Shown here piece by piece: positions 7,771 to 15,442 of a stretch of DNA of 16,519 nt. A program made the position numbers and the translations under genes. The notes under the pieces were generated by a model, which had not been told where the DNA came from, ran no database searches, and worked only from the letters and a program-made list of their open reading frames with translations. Source of the stretch: Bacteroidales bacterium (lineage in GTDB: Bacteria; Bacteroidota; Bacteroidia; Bacteroidales; UBA932); the NCBI GenBank assembly GCA_024689525.1, contig JAILDI010000070.1, positions 1 through 16,519 of the forward strand, given 5' to 3'. Position 1 is the stretch's first letter; every line of letters starts with the position of its first letter.

Positions 7771-9514
7771 ATAGGAGGATGAAATGGGCAGATGTGTCGA
7801 TGGAGAGCAGCCCGCCCGATGCGGCGGCCTCCGCCCTGAGAACACGGATGGCATTCTCATTATCCACAAGGTCGCTGTTGACAAGGAAGTCGGTCTCGTT
7901 CCACTGGAGCAGGGGATTGTCCCTGCCGGTATAATAGTCCGTGCGCTCCGTGGTGGCCAGGTACTCGCTCACGGCAAGGGTCAGCTCGCGTGAGGCCCAG
8001 TCTTCCGTCCAGTTGCCGTTATGATAGATTAACGTCCCGTCGTCTTTTCTGAGGGACTTGACAGAATATGAGCCGTTACTCCCGGTATAATAGCAGTTGA
8101 TTCCTGTCATATATGAGAACAGACTCCCTCCTCCGCTGGTCATCGCGTACTTGAACAATTCCAGCAAGTCCGCATACGTAATGCGGTAGATGTAAGTCGT
8201 ATTCCCGAACGGGAAAATCTCGAATACGTTTGAAACCGTGATGTTGCGCTGGGACATTCCGTTAAGCGGGAAACTCGTGCGTACGCCGCCGCTGTTCACA
8301 AAGGATACATCGGCCTCGCCGATACGGCGGATGATGTCGCACATCCAGTTGGACATTATGGTAGAACGGTCTCCGCTGCCGATTATGCCGTAGTTCGTAG
8401 CGTTGACGTTGATGTATCCTATAACATCGTTAAGCTGCTGTGAGGTGGTGGCAATGGCGTAGTAGGAGATTTCCAGGATGTCCGGATCCAGGTCTTCCAC
8501 ATTCTGGGTTTCATAAGAGTGAAGGTCGCGCGATGTGTCCACGGGGCAGAATTTCATCTTATCGACCTTGGAGAAGGATACGGCGCCTTCCTCATCGACA
8601 GTGAAATTCATATCGGCATAGGCGTAATGCTCGCAGTAGCGGCCGCCCTGGAGATAGGGGAGTCCCCAGCCGGTTCTTCCGCCGATGGTCTGGTGAGTAT
8701 GACCGCCAAGGACAAAGTCGAAGACGCTGTTCTTTCCGATTCTCTCTGCGGCTTCGTCGGCCGCACCGTGGATGAGAAGAATGGTGGCGTCGCACTGCCC
8801 GCTCTCTTCCAGCTCCTTGGCAATATTGTTCGCGATTGAATAATCCTCTTTGATGGAATAGCCTTTGCCCGCGAACTTGGATGTCATTATGCTTCCGGAG
8901 TAGTCCGGCACGAAGCCCACAATTCCGATTTTCACGTTAACGGTGCCTCCCTTTGAGTTTACGGCAGTCTTTTCCACGATAATATAATCCTTCGTGCACG
9001 ATACCCGTTCGCCGTCACGGTAAAGATTGGCACATACAATGGGAACATAGTTGTCTTTATGGGTGCCGTCCCAGTCATAATCCAGAAGAGTGGCGTCCGG
9101 GTCCGCCATCGTCTCGAAGTCCCAGTCGAACTCGTGGTTGCCCAGGGCCACGGCATCGTATCCCATCTTGTCCATCGACATATACATGGGCTTGCCGTCC
9201 ATCAGATTGGACACGCTGTTCCCCTGGTAGATGTCGCCGCCGTCCAGAAGCAGGAGCCGGCTTCTGTCGTTGCCGCGGATGTCTTTGGCCTTGTCGGCAA
9301 TGAAGGCCATGCGGTAATGGACGGTTTTATCCGCAACAGTGACTATATAGCCGTGGCAATCGGTTGTTTCGATTATGGGCAGAGTATATATCCCGGCCTT
9401 GGGTTTGCCGTCCGGCTGTTCCACCGGATCTTCCTTCACCGGAGTGTCCACCTTCTCGCACGAAAAGGCGCAAAGGATCAGAATCGTCAGAAGTACGGCA
9501 ATGCGGTGTTTCAT
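7769..9514 (-). CDS. 5'-nucleotidase / UshA-CpdB-type metallophosphoesterase, lipoprotein
   Basis: Probable envelope enzyme that removes phosphate from nucleotides or opens 2',3'-cyclic nucleotides to supply nucleosides and phosphate. The 581-aa protein begins MKHRIAVLLTILILCAFSC, a signal peptide with a loose lipobox at Cys19. The metal-centre motifs are in order: D52-x-H54 (TDCHG), GD with Asp94, GNHE at 125-128, His249, and GGHTH at 270-274. The C-terminal nucleotidase domain has NSGGVR at 407-412 and the stretch around FPFGN at 434-438, which in this family binds the substrate. The frame stays open upstream to 10495 antisense to the next gene. The start at 9514 is chosen because the signal peptide begins there, in the AT-rich divergent gap. 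It transcribes toward the xylan operon and is probably unrelated to it. Family firm; substrate unknown. Confidence 0.93.
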   Translation of the reverse strand: MKHRIAVLLTILILCAFSCEKVDTPVKEDPVEQPDGKPKAGIYTLPIIETTDCHGYIVTVADKTVHYRMAFIADKAKDIRGNDRSRLLLLDGGDIYQGNSVSNLMDGKPMYMSMDKMGYDAVALGNHEFDWDFETMADPDATLLDYDWDGTHKDNYVPIVCANLYRDGERVSCTKDYIIVEKTAVNSKGGTVNVKIGIVGFVPDYSGSIMTSKFAGKGYSIKEDYSIANNIAKELEESGQCDATILLIHGAADEAAERIGKNSVFDFVLGGHTHQTIGGRTGWGLPYLQGGRYCEHYAYADMNFTVDEEGAVSFSKVDKMKFCPVDTSRDLHSYETQNVEDLDPDILEISYYAIATTSQQLNDVIGYINVNATNYGIIGSGDRSTIMSNWMCDIIRRIGEADVSFVNSGGVRTSFPLNGMSQRNITVSNVFEIFPFGNTTYIYRITYADLLELFKYAMTSGGGSLFSYMTGINCYYTGSNGSYSVKSLRKDDGTLIYHNGNWTEDWASRELTLAVSEYLATTERTDYYTGRDNPLLQWNETDFLVNSDLVDNENAIRVLRAEAAASGGLLSIDTSAHFILL

Positions 9515-9545
9515 CGTGTGCAATGGATTAATTACTGCGAATATA

Positions 9546-9553
9546 CAAATTAA
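9546..9553 (-). promoter_or_regulatory. Weak -7-like box for the nucleotidase gene
   Basis: On the minus strand the bases read TTAATTTG, one mismatch from TAnnTTTG, ending 31 bases before the start codon. No -33 TTTG is seen at proper spacing. It lies in the 63-bp AT-rich gap shared with the divergent TPR gene, so a promoter must be near. This exact box is only a candidate. Confidence 0.25.
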
Positions 9554-9558
9554 ATATG

Positions 9559-9566
9559 TATATTTG
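9559..9566 (+). promoter_or_regulatory. Putative -7 box for the TPR / barrel operon
   Basis: TATATTTG matches TAnnTTTG exactly and ends 11 bases before the ATG at 9578, implying a leader of only a few bases. A -33 TTTG is not evident; the nearest resemblance, ACTG at 9534-9537, is weak. The position in a short AT-rich divergent gap supports the call. Confidence 0.5.
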
Positions 9567-9577
9567 GAATTGGAAAG

Positions 9578-10750
9578 ATGAAGAAACTGCTTTATATCGT
9601 TCTGTGGATGGTTGTCTGCATTCCGCTGGCAGCGCAGGAGACCCATAGGGATTCCGTGATTACCAGGGCGCGGTACCTGAAAAGCATCTACCGCACCGAC
9701 GACGCCATCGACCTGCTTTCTGAACTGGTCCAGCCCGGCATTCCCGACGAGGGCGTCCTGTCGGAGCTGGCGGATTGTCATTTCCAGAGCGGTTCCTACG
9801 AGAATGCGGCAGGAACGTATTTCATGCTGTCTTCTTTCTCTCCCGGCAACATCCTTTACAAGATAAGGCTGATGCAGGCCTACTATCGGCTCAAAGATTA
9901 TCGGCAGAGCATTTGGGCCGGCAGGGCGGTGTTGCAGCTGGACTCCATTCCGGCCGTTGTGAGCTATGTGGGCGATGCCTTCCGTCAGATCGAGGAGTCG
10001 GATTCGGCGCTCTGGTACTACCGCCGGGCGCTGGCTCTCAGGCCGATGAATCAATCGACCCTTGCCAAGGCGGCGAACATCCTCATCTCCAAGGAGGACT
10101 ACGACGGGGCCGTGGCCATCACCGGGCCGTTCCTGGAGGAGGACCCGGACAATGTGTCGATTGCCCCGCTCAAGGGCCTCGCACTGTATCGCAAGGGCGA
10201 TTACGACAGCGCCATCGCGCTGTTCGAACGCCAGAAAGAAATCGGCAATGAAAGTTATCCCATACATTATTATCTGGGGCAGAGCTACTGGCGCGCGAAC
10301 ATTATATGGAGGGCGGAGAAGGAGCTTGTGGCGGCCTGGCAGATAGATTCCAGCGACGTGAGCCTGGCATACTCCATAGCCGCGGTCAAGTATGAGGCCT
10401 ACCGCTCCTTCGAAAAGGATATTAAGCCCTGGCTGGACAGGGCCATCGAGATGACGCAGCCGGACCCTGCCCTGATGTACCGCATCCACCAGCAATACGG
10501 GCTGGGGTACTACAGGGAAGAGGCCTGGAGCCAGGCCATCGAACAGTATAAGGAAGCCTACCGCTATAATCCCAAGTTCATATCGGCCATCTCCACCATT
10601 GCCTACTGCTACCAGCAGAAGAAGGATTACAGGCAGGCAGTGGAGTGGTACGAGAAATACTTGAAGCTGGCGCGGCCGGGCTCTCCGGGCTACGATTTCG
10701 CCAAGGACAATATGGATTACCTGAAGGCGGAATTGTTTATGACAGAATAG
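9578..10750 (+). CDS. Secreted tetratricopeptide-repeat protein
   Basis: Exported helical-repeat protein of unknown function, 390 aa. The N-terminus MKKLLYIVLWMVVCIPLAAQ is a signal peptide with likely cleavage at the AQ, followed by a soluble domain and no further membrane segment, so it is probably periplasmic. Most of the chain is TPR-like: helix pairs of about 34 residues, clearest in EDYDGAVAITGPFLEEDPDN, KGDYDSAIALFERQKEIGN, EAWSQAIEQYKEAYRYNPK and KDYRQAVEWYEKYLKL. TPR arrays usually scaffold protein contacts. The next gene, an outer-membrane barrel, begins only 17 bases downstream, so the two are likely co-transcribed and may work together. No enzyme motif is visible. The start is set by the signal peptide and the -7 box just before it. 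TPR call firm, role unknown. Confidence 0.85.
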   Translation: MKKLLYIVLWMVVCIPLAAQETHRDSVITRARYLKSIYRTDDAIDLLSELVQPGIPDEGVLSELADCHFQSGSYENAAGTYFMLSSFSPGNILYKIRLMQAYYRLKDYRQSIWAGRAVLQLDSIPAVVSYVGDAFRQIEESDSALWYYRRALALRPMNQSTLAKAANILISKEDYDGAVAITGPFLEEDPDNVSIAPLKGLALYRKGDYDSAIALFERQKEIGNESYPIHYYLGQSYWRANIIWRAEKELVAAWQIDSSDVSLAYSIAAVKYEAYRSFEKDIKPWLDRAIEMTQPDPALMYRIHQQYGLGYYREEAWSQAIEQYKEAYRYNPKFISAISTIAYCYQQKKDYRQAVEWYEKYLKLARPGSPGYDFAKDNMDYLKAELFMTE

Positions 10751-10767
10751 TTAGTAGTTAGTATATA

Positions 10768-13656
10768 ATGAAGAAGTTCGTTTCGATTCTTGTTTTGTTG
10801 CACGCGTGCAGCATTGCTATGCGTGCGCAGGTAGTGATCATCAATGACAATCTGTTCAAGAGCAGAATGAGTCTGATAACTGCCACAGTGGTGGATTCTC
10901 TCACAAACGAAGCGCTGGGCTTTGCCTCGGTGTACGTTGTCCCGTCAAAGGATACCACCATCACCAATTTCACCCTTACGGATATGAAGGGAGCGGCGAA
11001 ACTTGAGGAAGTCCCTTACGGCAGTTACGTCTTCCACGTTGAAATGATGGGATACAGGCCCTTCGTGAAGGAGCGTTATTTCCGCGACAGGGAAGTGGAT
11101 ATGGGCACAATCCGACTTCAGGTGGACGAGCAGTTCCTGGAGGCGGCGTTGGTTACTGACGTGGGTAACCCCATAGTGATGAAGCAGGATACGATCGAGT
11201 TCAATGCGGCATCCTTCCGCGTTGGGGCAAATGCCATGCTCAAGGACCTTCTCAAGCGCATGCCCGGTATGGAAATCACCGAGGACGGGAAAGTGAAGTT
11301 CAACGGGGAGGAAATCGACAAACTTACGGTCGGTGGCCGCACCTTCTTCTTCGGGGACCAGAGTACGGCGCTAAACAACCTGCCCGCATCGGTGGTGGAC
11401 AAGATCCGCGTCATCGACAGGGAGAGCGAGCAGACCAGGGCTACTGGCATCCAGGACGGCTCGCGGGAGAAAGTGCTGGACGTGGGGCTCAAGAAGGAGT
11501 ACGAGAAGGGCTGGTTCGGAAACGTGGGCCTGAATGCCGGCACCACTCTTGTCCCCAAGGACGAGGATGATCCCCTCCGGGACGACAGAGGACTGCTGTA
11601 CAACGCCAGCGTCCTTGCATCGGCCTATTCGGAGAAGGACCAGGTGACATTCATTGCCGATGGCCAGAACATCAGCGAGTCCGAAATGGTCTTTGTCTAT
11701 GTCGATGAGGATGGCGAGCGCACTCGATCCGGCGGCCAGGGCCTGTCCACCGCCGCGCAAGCAGGCATCAATGTCAACACGTCCCGCATCAAGGATGTGG
11801 AAACCACGGTCGGAGCAAGCTATCGGTACTCGGACACGGACAGCGGCAGCAGGGCGGAACGCACCACTTATCAGGACGACGGGAATCTGCTGTCCACAAG
11901 CGAAAACAACGGTAAAGCCTATGCCAACGCCTTGAGCACCAATATGGAATTCCAGAAGGAGAACGGCAATCTGTGGTTCCACTTCAGGCCTTCTTTCCGA
12001 TATCAGAAGCAGGATTCCTACGACAACAACGAGTCGGAGATTTACCGTGCGGGGACATTCGTGAACAACTCGCGCAACGCTTCTCACGACGTTTCGCTGA
12101 GTAAAACCGCCGTATTCGAGGGCGACGTCACTTTCCGAGGAATCAGGGGAAAGGACGGACGAACGATTATGCTCGGGGCCGATTTCAATTACGGCGTAAG
12201 CTCCGGCCAGAGTGACGAGACATCGGTCCTCACCACAAGCGCTGGCGCCGACAGCCGCACGATGAAATACGACAGCGGCGGCAATTCGTCCGCCTGGAGC
12301 GGCACGCTGAAGTATACGGAACCTCTGGGCGGGAAATGGACCCTTTCTGCCTCGGGCATGTTCTCCTGGTCCAAACGGAATAATGTCCGTGATGCGTTCG
12401 ATGCAGCGGGACGGAACGACTATTACAGTTCCGAGACCCGTTCCGACTATCTGACGCAGAAATACGATCTCACGGCGCAATACAAGTTTAACGACAACAG
12501 CTGGTTCACCGTTGGCGGCACGCTCACGGGGGTGTTAAATGAAACCTTCTCCAGGAGTTTCGGCATCGAGGACATTACCGGAAAAGACGAATGGACCTGG
12601 TTCGTGACGCCCACTATTCGGGTACAGCACAGTTCCGGGAATGACCGCCTGCGGGTGTATACCTCCGGCTACACGCAACGTCCCGGCAGCAGCCGTATGC
12701 TCCCCGTTCTGAACATTACCAATCCATCCAGACTTACCATCGGTAACGTATATCTCAAGCCATCTTCGTTCATCAACTTCGGAGCGAACTGGACCAGGAA
12801 CAACCGGGAGAAGTTCTCCAATATGATGACCTATCTGTTCGGGGAAGTGAATAACAACCCGATGGTGAACGCACTCTGGTACGACAGCGACGGCATCCTG
12901 TATTCCGTTCCCGTCAACTCCACGAAGCCCAGTTTCACTGTAGGCCTGTTCTTCAATTATACGACTCCTCTGGATGCCGACAAGAATTGGTCGATCTCCT
13001 TCGGCTCGGATCTGATGTATACTTCATCCGTCAGTTTCCAGGCCGGGTCCACGCTTGCAGGGCTGAACAAAGACACGTTCGATTACTCGGCATTTATGGC
13101 CGATTTCTGGGGGGATTCCCACGGCAATCGCTTCTATGGCGGCCAGAGCGGCTTTGCAGAGAGCAGGACGCGTAAATTCACCCCTGATGCGGACATTTCC
13201 GTCAAGTTCAATCAGGACCACTATTCATTCAGCCTTGGGGCCGGTTTCGAGGGCCGCATAGCCCGTTATTCGCTGAATCCCACGGCCAATATGAATACGC
13301 TGAACACCTTCTTCACGGCGGAAGGCTCATACACCACAAAGCACGAATTTGAGCTGAATACGGATTTGTCCTATGTCTTTTACAGGGGCTATGCGGAAGG
13401 CTATGGCCAGCCCGAATGGCAGTGGAACGCTGAGGTGAACAAGAGCATCGGCGCGTTCAACCTCAGCTTCAAAGTCCACGACATCCTGAACCAGACCCGC
13501 AACCTCACCCATACGGTTACAGCCAACTACGAAGAAGATTCCTATCGACTTATAATGGGTCGATATATCCTCTTCGGCGTCAAATGGAACTTCGGCAAGA
13601 TGAACGCCGCCCACAGTTCCCGCGCCCAGCAGGCCGCCTGGCAGATGGTATTCTGA
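10768..13656 (+). CDS. Outer-membrane beta-barrel protein with carboxypeptidase-regulatory-like domain (TonB-receptor-like)
   Basis: Large outer-membrane protein, 962 aa. A signal peptide (about residues 1-21, ending MRAQ) leads to a carboxypeptidase-regulatory-like beta-sandwich at about 37-105, with TDMKG and YGSYVFHVEMMGY typical of that fold. A degenerate TonB-box-like stretch, LEAALVTDVG, lies at 124-133, and a plug-like region at about 138-240 contains LLKRMPGMEI and VGGRTFFFGD. The rest is a barrel of alternating polar and aromatic strands ending in VKWNFGKM and a terminal Phe. This fits the Bacteroidetes outer-membrane barrel family near TonB-dependent receptors rather than a typical SusC; no SusD gene follows. 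Cargo is unknown, and it may be a transporter or an assembly or adhesion factor. It lies 17 bases after the TPR gene, with no separate promoter visible. Confidence 0.85.
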   Translation: MKKFVSILVLLHACSIAMRAQVVIINDNLFKSRMSLITATVVDSLTNEALGFASVYVVPSKDTTITNFTLTDMKGAAKLEEVPYGSYVFHVEMMGYRPFVKERYFRDREVDMGTIRLQVDEQFLEAALVTDVGNPIVMKQDTIEFNAASFRVGANAMLKDLLKRMPGMEITEDGKVKFNGEEIDKLTVGGRTFFFGDQSTALNNLPASVVDKIRVIDRESEQTRATGIQDGSREKVLDVGLKKEYEKGWFGNVGLNAGTTLVPKDEDDPLRDDRGLLYNASVLASAYSEKDQVTFIADGQNISESEMVFVYVDEDGERTRSGGQGLSTAAQAGINVNTSRIKDVETTVGASYRYSDTDSGSRAERTTYQDDGNLLSTSENNGKAYANALSTNMEFQKENGNLWFHFRPSFRYQKQDSYDNNESEIYRAGTFVNNSRNASHDVSLSKTAVFEGDVTFRGIRGKDGRTIMLGADFNYGVSSGQSDETSVLTTSAGADSRTMKYDSGGNSSAWSGTLKYTEPLGGKWTLSASGMFSWSKRNNVRDAFDAAGRNDYYSSETRSDYLTQKYDLTAQYKFNDNSWFTVGGTLTGVLNETFSRSFGIEDITGKDEWTWFVTPTIRVQHSSGNDRLRVYTSGYTQRPGSSRMLPVLNITNPSRLTIGNVYLKPSSFINFGANWTRNNREKFSNMMTYLFGEVNNNPMVNALWYDSDGILYSVPVNSTKPSFTVGLFFNYTTPLDADKNWSISFGSDLMYTSSVSFQAGSTLAGLNKDTFDYSAFMADFWGDSHGNRFYGGQSGFAESRTRKFTPDADISVKFNQDHYSFSLGAGFEGRIARYSLNPTANMNTLNTFFTAEGSYTTKHEFELNTDLSYVFYRGYAEGYGQPEWQWNAEVNKSIGAFNLSFKVHDILNQTRNLTHTVTANYEEDSYRLIMGRYILFGVKWNFGKMNAAHSSRAQQAAWQMVF

Positions 13657-13675
13657 TTAAACGAGGCAGCCGATC

Positions 13676-15319
13676 CTACTTTTTCTCAAAAAGCCACTGC
13701 TGTGTTTTTTCCTTATTGGTGGCCGAGATCTGAAGTAGGCCGTTCTCGGCAGCCCAGCCGTTGTAGAGGTCGGCTGCGAACCCTGTGTTCTTGACGGGCA
13801 TTATCGCATACTTTCCTCCTCCGAGGCTTTCCGGCAGCCACTGCTGGCTCTCATCGCCATTGTATCTGCGCACCAGAAGTTTGCCGCGGTCGCTCAATGA
13901 CTCCGGCACGAGTACATAATTGTTGTCGGCCATACTGCGGATGACAATCCTGCCGTTTCCGGTGTTGGTCACCTTCCACTTCTGGAAATCGTAGCCCTGC
14001 CACGACAGGAGCCGTACGGGAGCCGATTCGCTTGCGCTTCCGCTGGGAATGGACATCACAAATTTCGATGTGGCCGCGTACCTGATGGCATAAACGCCGT
14101 CGGGGATTATCTCCTTTTCGATGCGGGGAGTTGTGGCGCTGGTGGTTATGGTTGTGCGGGGGCTGTCCTGCTCTATCTCCGGGGCTTCGAATTCCACCCC
14201 GGGATCGTTGCTGTAATGGTTCTCGATATCGCAGATGGCGATGCCGAATTTCGGGGCCATTTCTTCAATCTTGAACGGATACACCCTTGTGCCGTTGCCC
14301 CGGCTGTATGCTTTCTGCCCCGGCTCCAGCACAACTTCCTTCCCTGTCTTCTTGTTGGTGACGGTAACCTTGCCGGCAAAGAGCCACACCGTGGATTCCA
14401 GGCCCGTCTCCTCCAGGTAGAAGATGGTGCCGTTGATGCCGGCGACGCATTGGGACATTTCAAAGACAACACTCCTCCCTTCAATCATCTTTTTTACATT
14501 GCCTATCATGTTGCCTATTATCATCTCAATCTTTGATCTCTCATCATCTTGGGTGTGAATTATTAGGATGCTCTCAGGCTTTATAACATAGGTGCTCATA
14601 TCCTCAAGACCCAGAATGGCACCAGAATCCTCCTCTGTCTTTATCCTGTCATCTTCATAGACGACGGTATCCAGATCCACAAATTCGTAACTATCGTCTT
14701 CTTGGAAATTGCAACGGATTTTCACTTCTCCATAGAAGTCGTTGAAACGAATCTTGCTGTCCTTACGGTTGAAGCATTTCTTTGCGTTTTCGTCGTTCCT
14801 GCGCACCAGATCTTCGTCCACTTTATACTTATCCACCGGAACACGCCAAATGAAGTTGGCGGTGATATTGTTGAACTCCCTGGAGAAATAGACAGTAATA
14901 TAGGCATCAACGGCGTTGTAAGGCATAATCTTGCTTATCGAAATCGGCTCGTTCCTGGCGCGCACCGTTTCTACCTCGCCCCCGATGAGATTACCTTGTT
15001 CGTCGTGGAAAGCGATGGTTGCCCGGAATGAGTAGTTGCCGCCCTCTTCAATTGAAGGCCCGGCGTTTGCAGCCGAAACGCCAACGTGCGCCCCCGGGTA
15101 AATAGTGTATGAAAAAGACTGGGTGGTATTCAACTTACCCATCCAGCGTTCCTGCCTTGGCTCTCCCGCCTCCTTCAGCGTTCCGCCGGAAACGGAGTAA
15201 GACATCTTGTCCAGCCCGGACTCAATAACGCCTTTCTTGCCCCCGTCGGGGGATGTTGACGAAAGGAATAGTAACACCGGAAGTGCTGCCAATAGTTTGA
15301 GGGCTCTAGGGATATTCAT
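13676..15319 (-). CDS. Secreted FecR-like domain protein with C-terminal ricin-type lectin
   Basis: Exported 547-aa protein of unknown role with an unusual domain order. An N-terminal signal peptide lies at about residues 1-22 (MNIPRALKLLAALPVLLFLS). An unrecognised beta-rich region spans about 40-165. A FecR-like domain covers about 190-340, seen in DDRIKTEEDSGAILGLEDMS, then VAGINGTIFYLEE, WLFAGKVTV and LEPGQKAYS. A Thr/Ser/Pro linker lies near 385-405. The C-terminus (about 407-547) is a beta-trefoil lectin with three Q-x-W motifs: QKW 446-448, QQW 492-494 and QQW 540-542. Classical FecR proteins have a cytoplasmic anti-sigma end and a membrane helix and sit beside an ECF sigma gene. Here there is a cleavable signal and no sigma gene in the window. 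The lectin suggests glycan binding at the surface or in the periplasm. Domains are fairly clear; function is not. Confidence 0.85.
   Translation of the reverse strand: MNIPRALKLLAALPVLLFLSSTSPDGGKKGVIESGLDKMSYSVSGGTLKEAGEPRQERWMGKLNTTQSFSYTIYPGAHVGVSAANAGPSIEEGGNYSFRATIAFHDEQGNLIGGEVETVRARNEPISISKIMPYNAVDAYITVYFSREFNNITANFIWRVPVDKYKVDEDLVRRNDENAKKCFNRKDSKIRFNDFYGEVKIRCNFQEDDSYEFVDLDTVVYEDDRIKTEEDSGAILGLEDMSTYVIKPESILIIHTQDDERSKIEMIIGNMIGNVKKMIEGRSVVFEMSQCVAGINGTIFYLEETGLESTVWLFAGKVTVTNKKTGKEVVLEPGQKAYSRGNGTRVYPFKIEEMAPKFGIAICDIENHYSNDPGVEFEAPEIEQDSPRTTITTSATTPRIEKEIIPDGVYAIRYAATSKFVMSIPSGSASESAPVRLLSWQGYDFQKWKVTNTGNGRIVIRSMADNNYVLVPESLSDRGKLLVRRYNGDESQQWLPESLGGGKYAIMPVKNTGFAADLYNGWAAENGLLQISATNKEKTQQWLFEKK
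14499..14522. repeat. Imperfect 12-bp tandem repeat inside the FecR-lectin gene
   Basis: TTGCCTATCATG (14499-14510) is followed directly by TTGCCTATTATC (14511-14522), matching at 10 of 12 positions. On the coding strand it encodes a repeated I-G-N within IIGNMIGNV (residues 267-275), inside the FecR-like domain. It lies in a visibly more AT-rich part of the gene. Probably a small duplication in a surface loop. Confidence 0.5.
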
Positions 15320-15354
15320 ACTTATGCGAATTAATTACAATGCTTTACGGGTTT

Positions 15355-15386
15355 CAAATATAACGATTTCTCCTTTGCCCGCCAAA
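15355..15386 (-). promoter_or_regulatory. Bacteroidetes-type promoter of the FecR-lectin gene
   Basis: On the minus strand a -33 TTTG (15386-15383) and a -7 TATATTTG (15362-15355) are separated by 20 bases, close to the Bacteroidetes consensus. The -7 box ends 35 bases before the start codon at 15319, leaving a leader of about 30 bases. This is the best promoter match in the window, and it supports the chosen start. Confidence 0.7.
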
Positions 15387-15426
15387 ACAATAAGCGTTTC
15401 ATACACACAAATTTATAAATTATCGC

Positions 15427-15434
15427 TACATTTG
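15427..15434 (+). promoter_or_regulatory. Putative -7 box for the HD-domain gene
   Basis: TACATTTG matches TAnnTTTG and ends 8 bases before the ATG at 15443. A transcript from here would have almost no leader. No -33 TTTG is seen about 20 bases upstream, so the box is supported only by its own match and position. Confidence 0.45.
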
Positions 15435-15442
15435 CCATCGAA

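Noticed and set aside
9515..10495. Long open frame upstream of the nucleotidase gene, antisense to the TPR gene
   Set aside because: The signal peptide and lipobox begin at 9514, and the upstream part has no protein-like features. It is the antisense shadow of the TPR gene.
11371..12480. 369-codon minus-strand open frame inside the barrel gene
   Set aside because: Shadow frame opposite the barrel coding sequence, without a promoter or signal peptide.
13657..13720. Possible terminator between the convergent barrel and FecR-lectin genes
   Set aside because: Only a weak AT stem (CTTTTT/AAAAAG) and scattered T residues inside the coding end; no convincing GC stem with a T-run.
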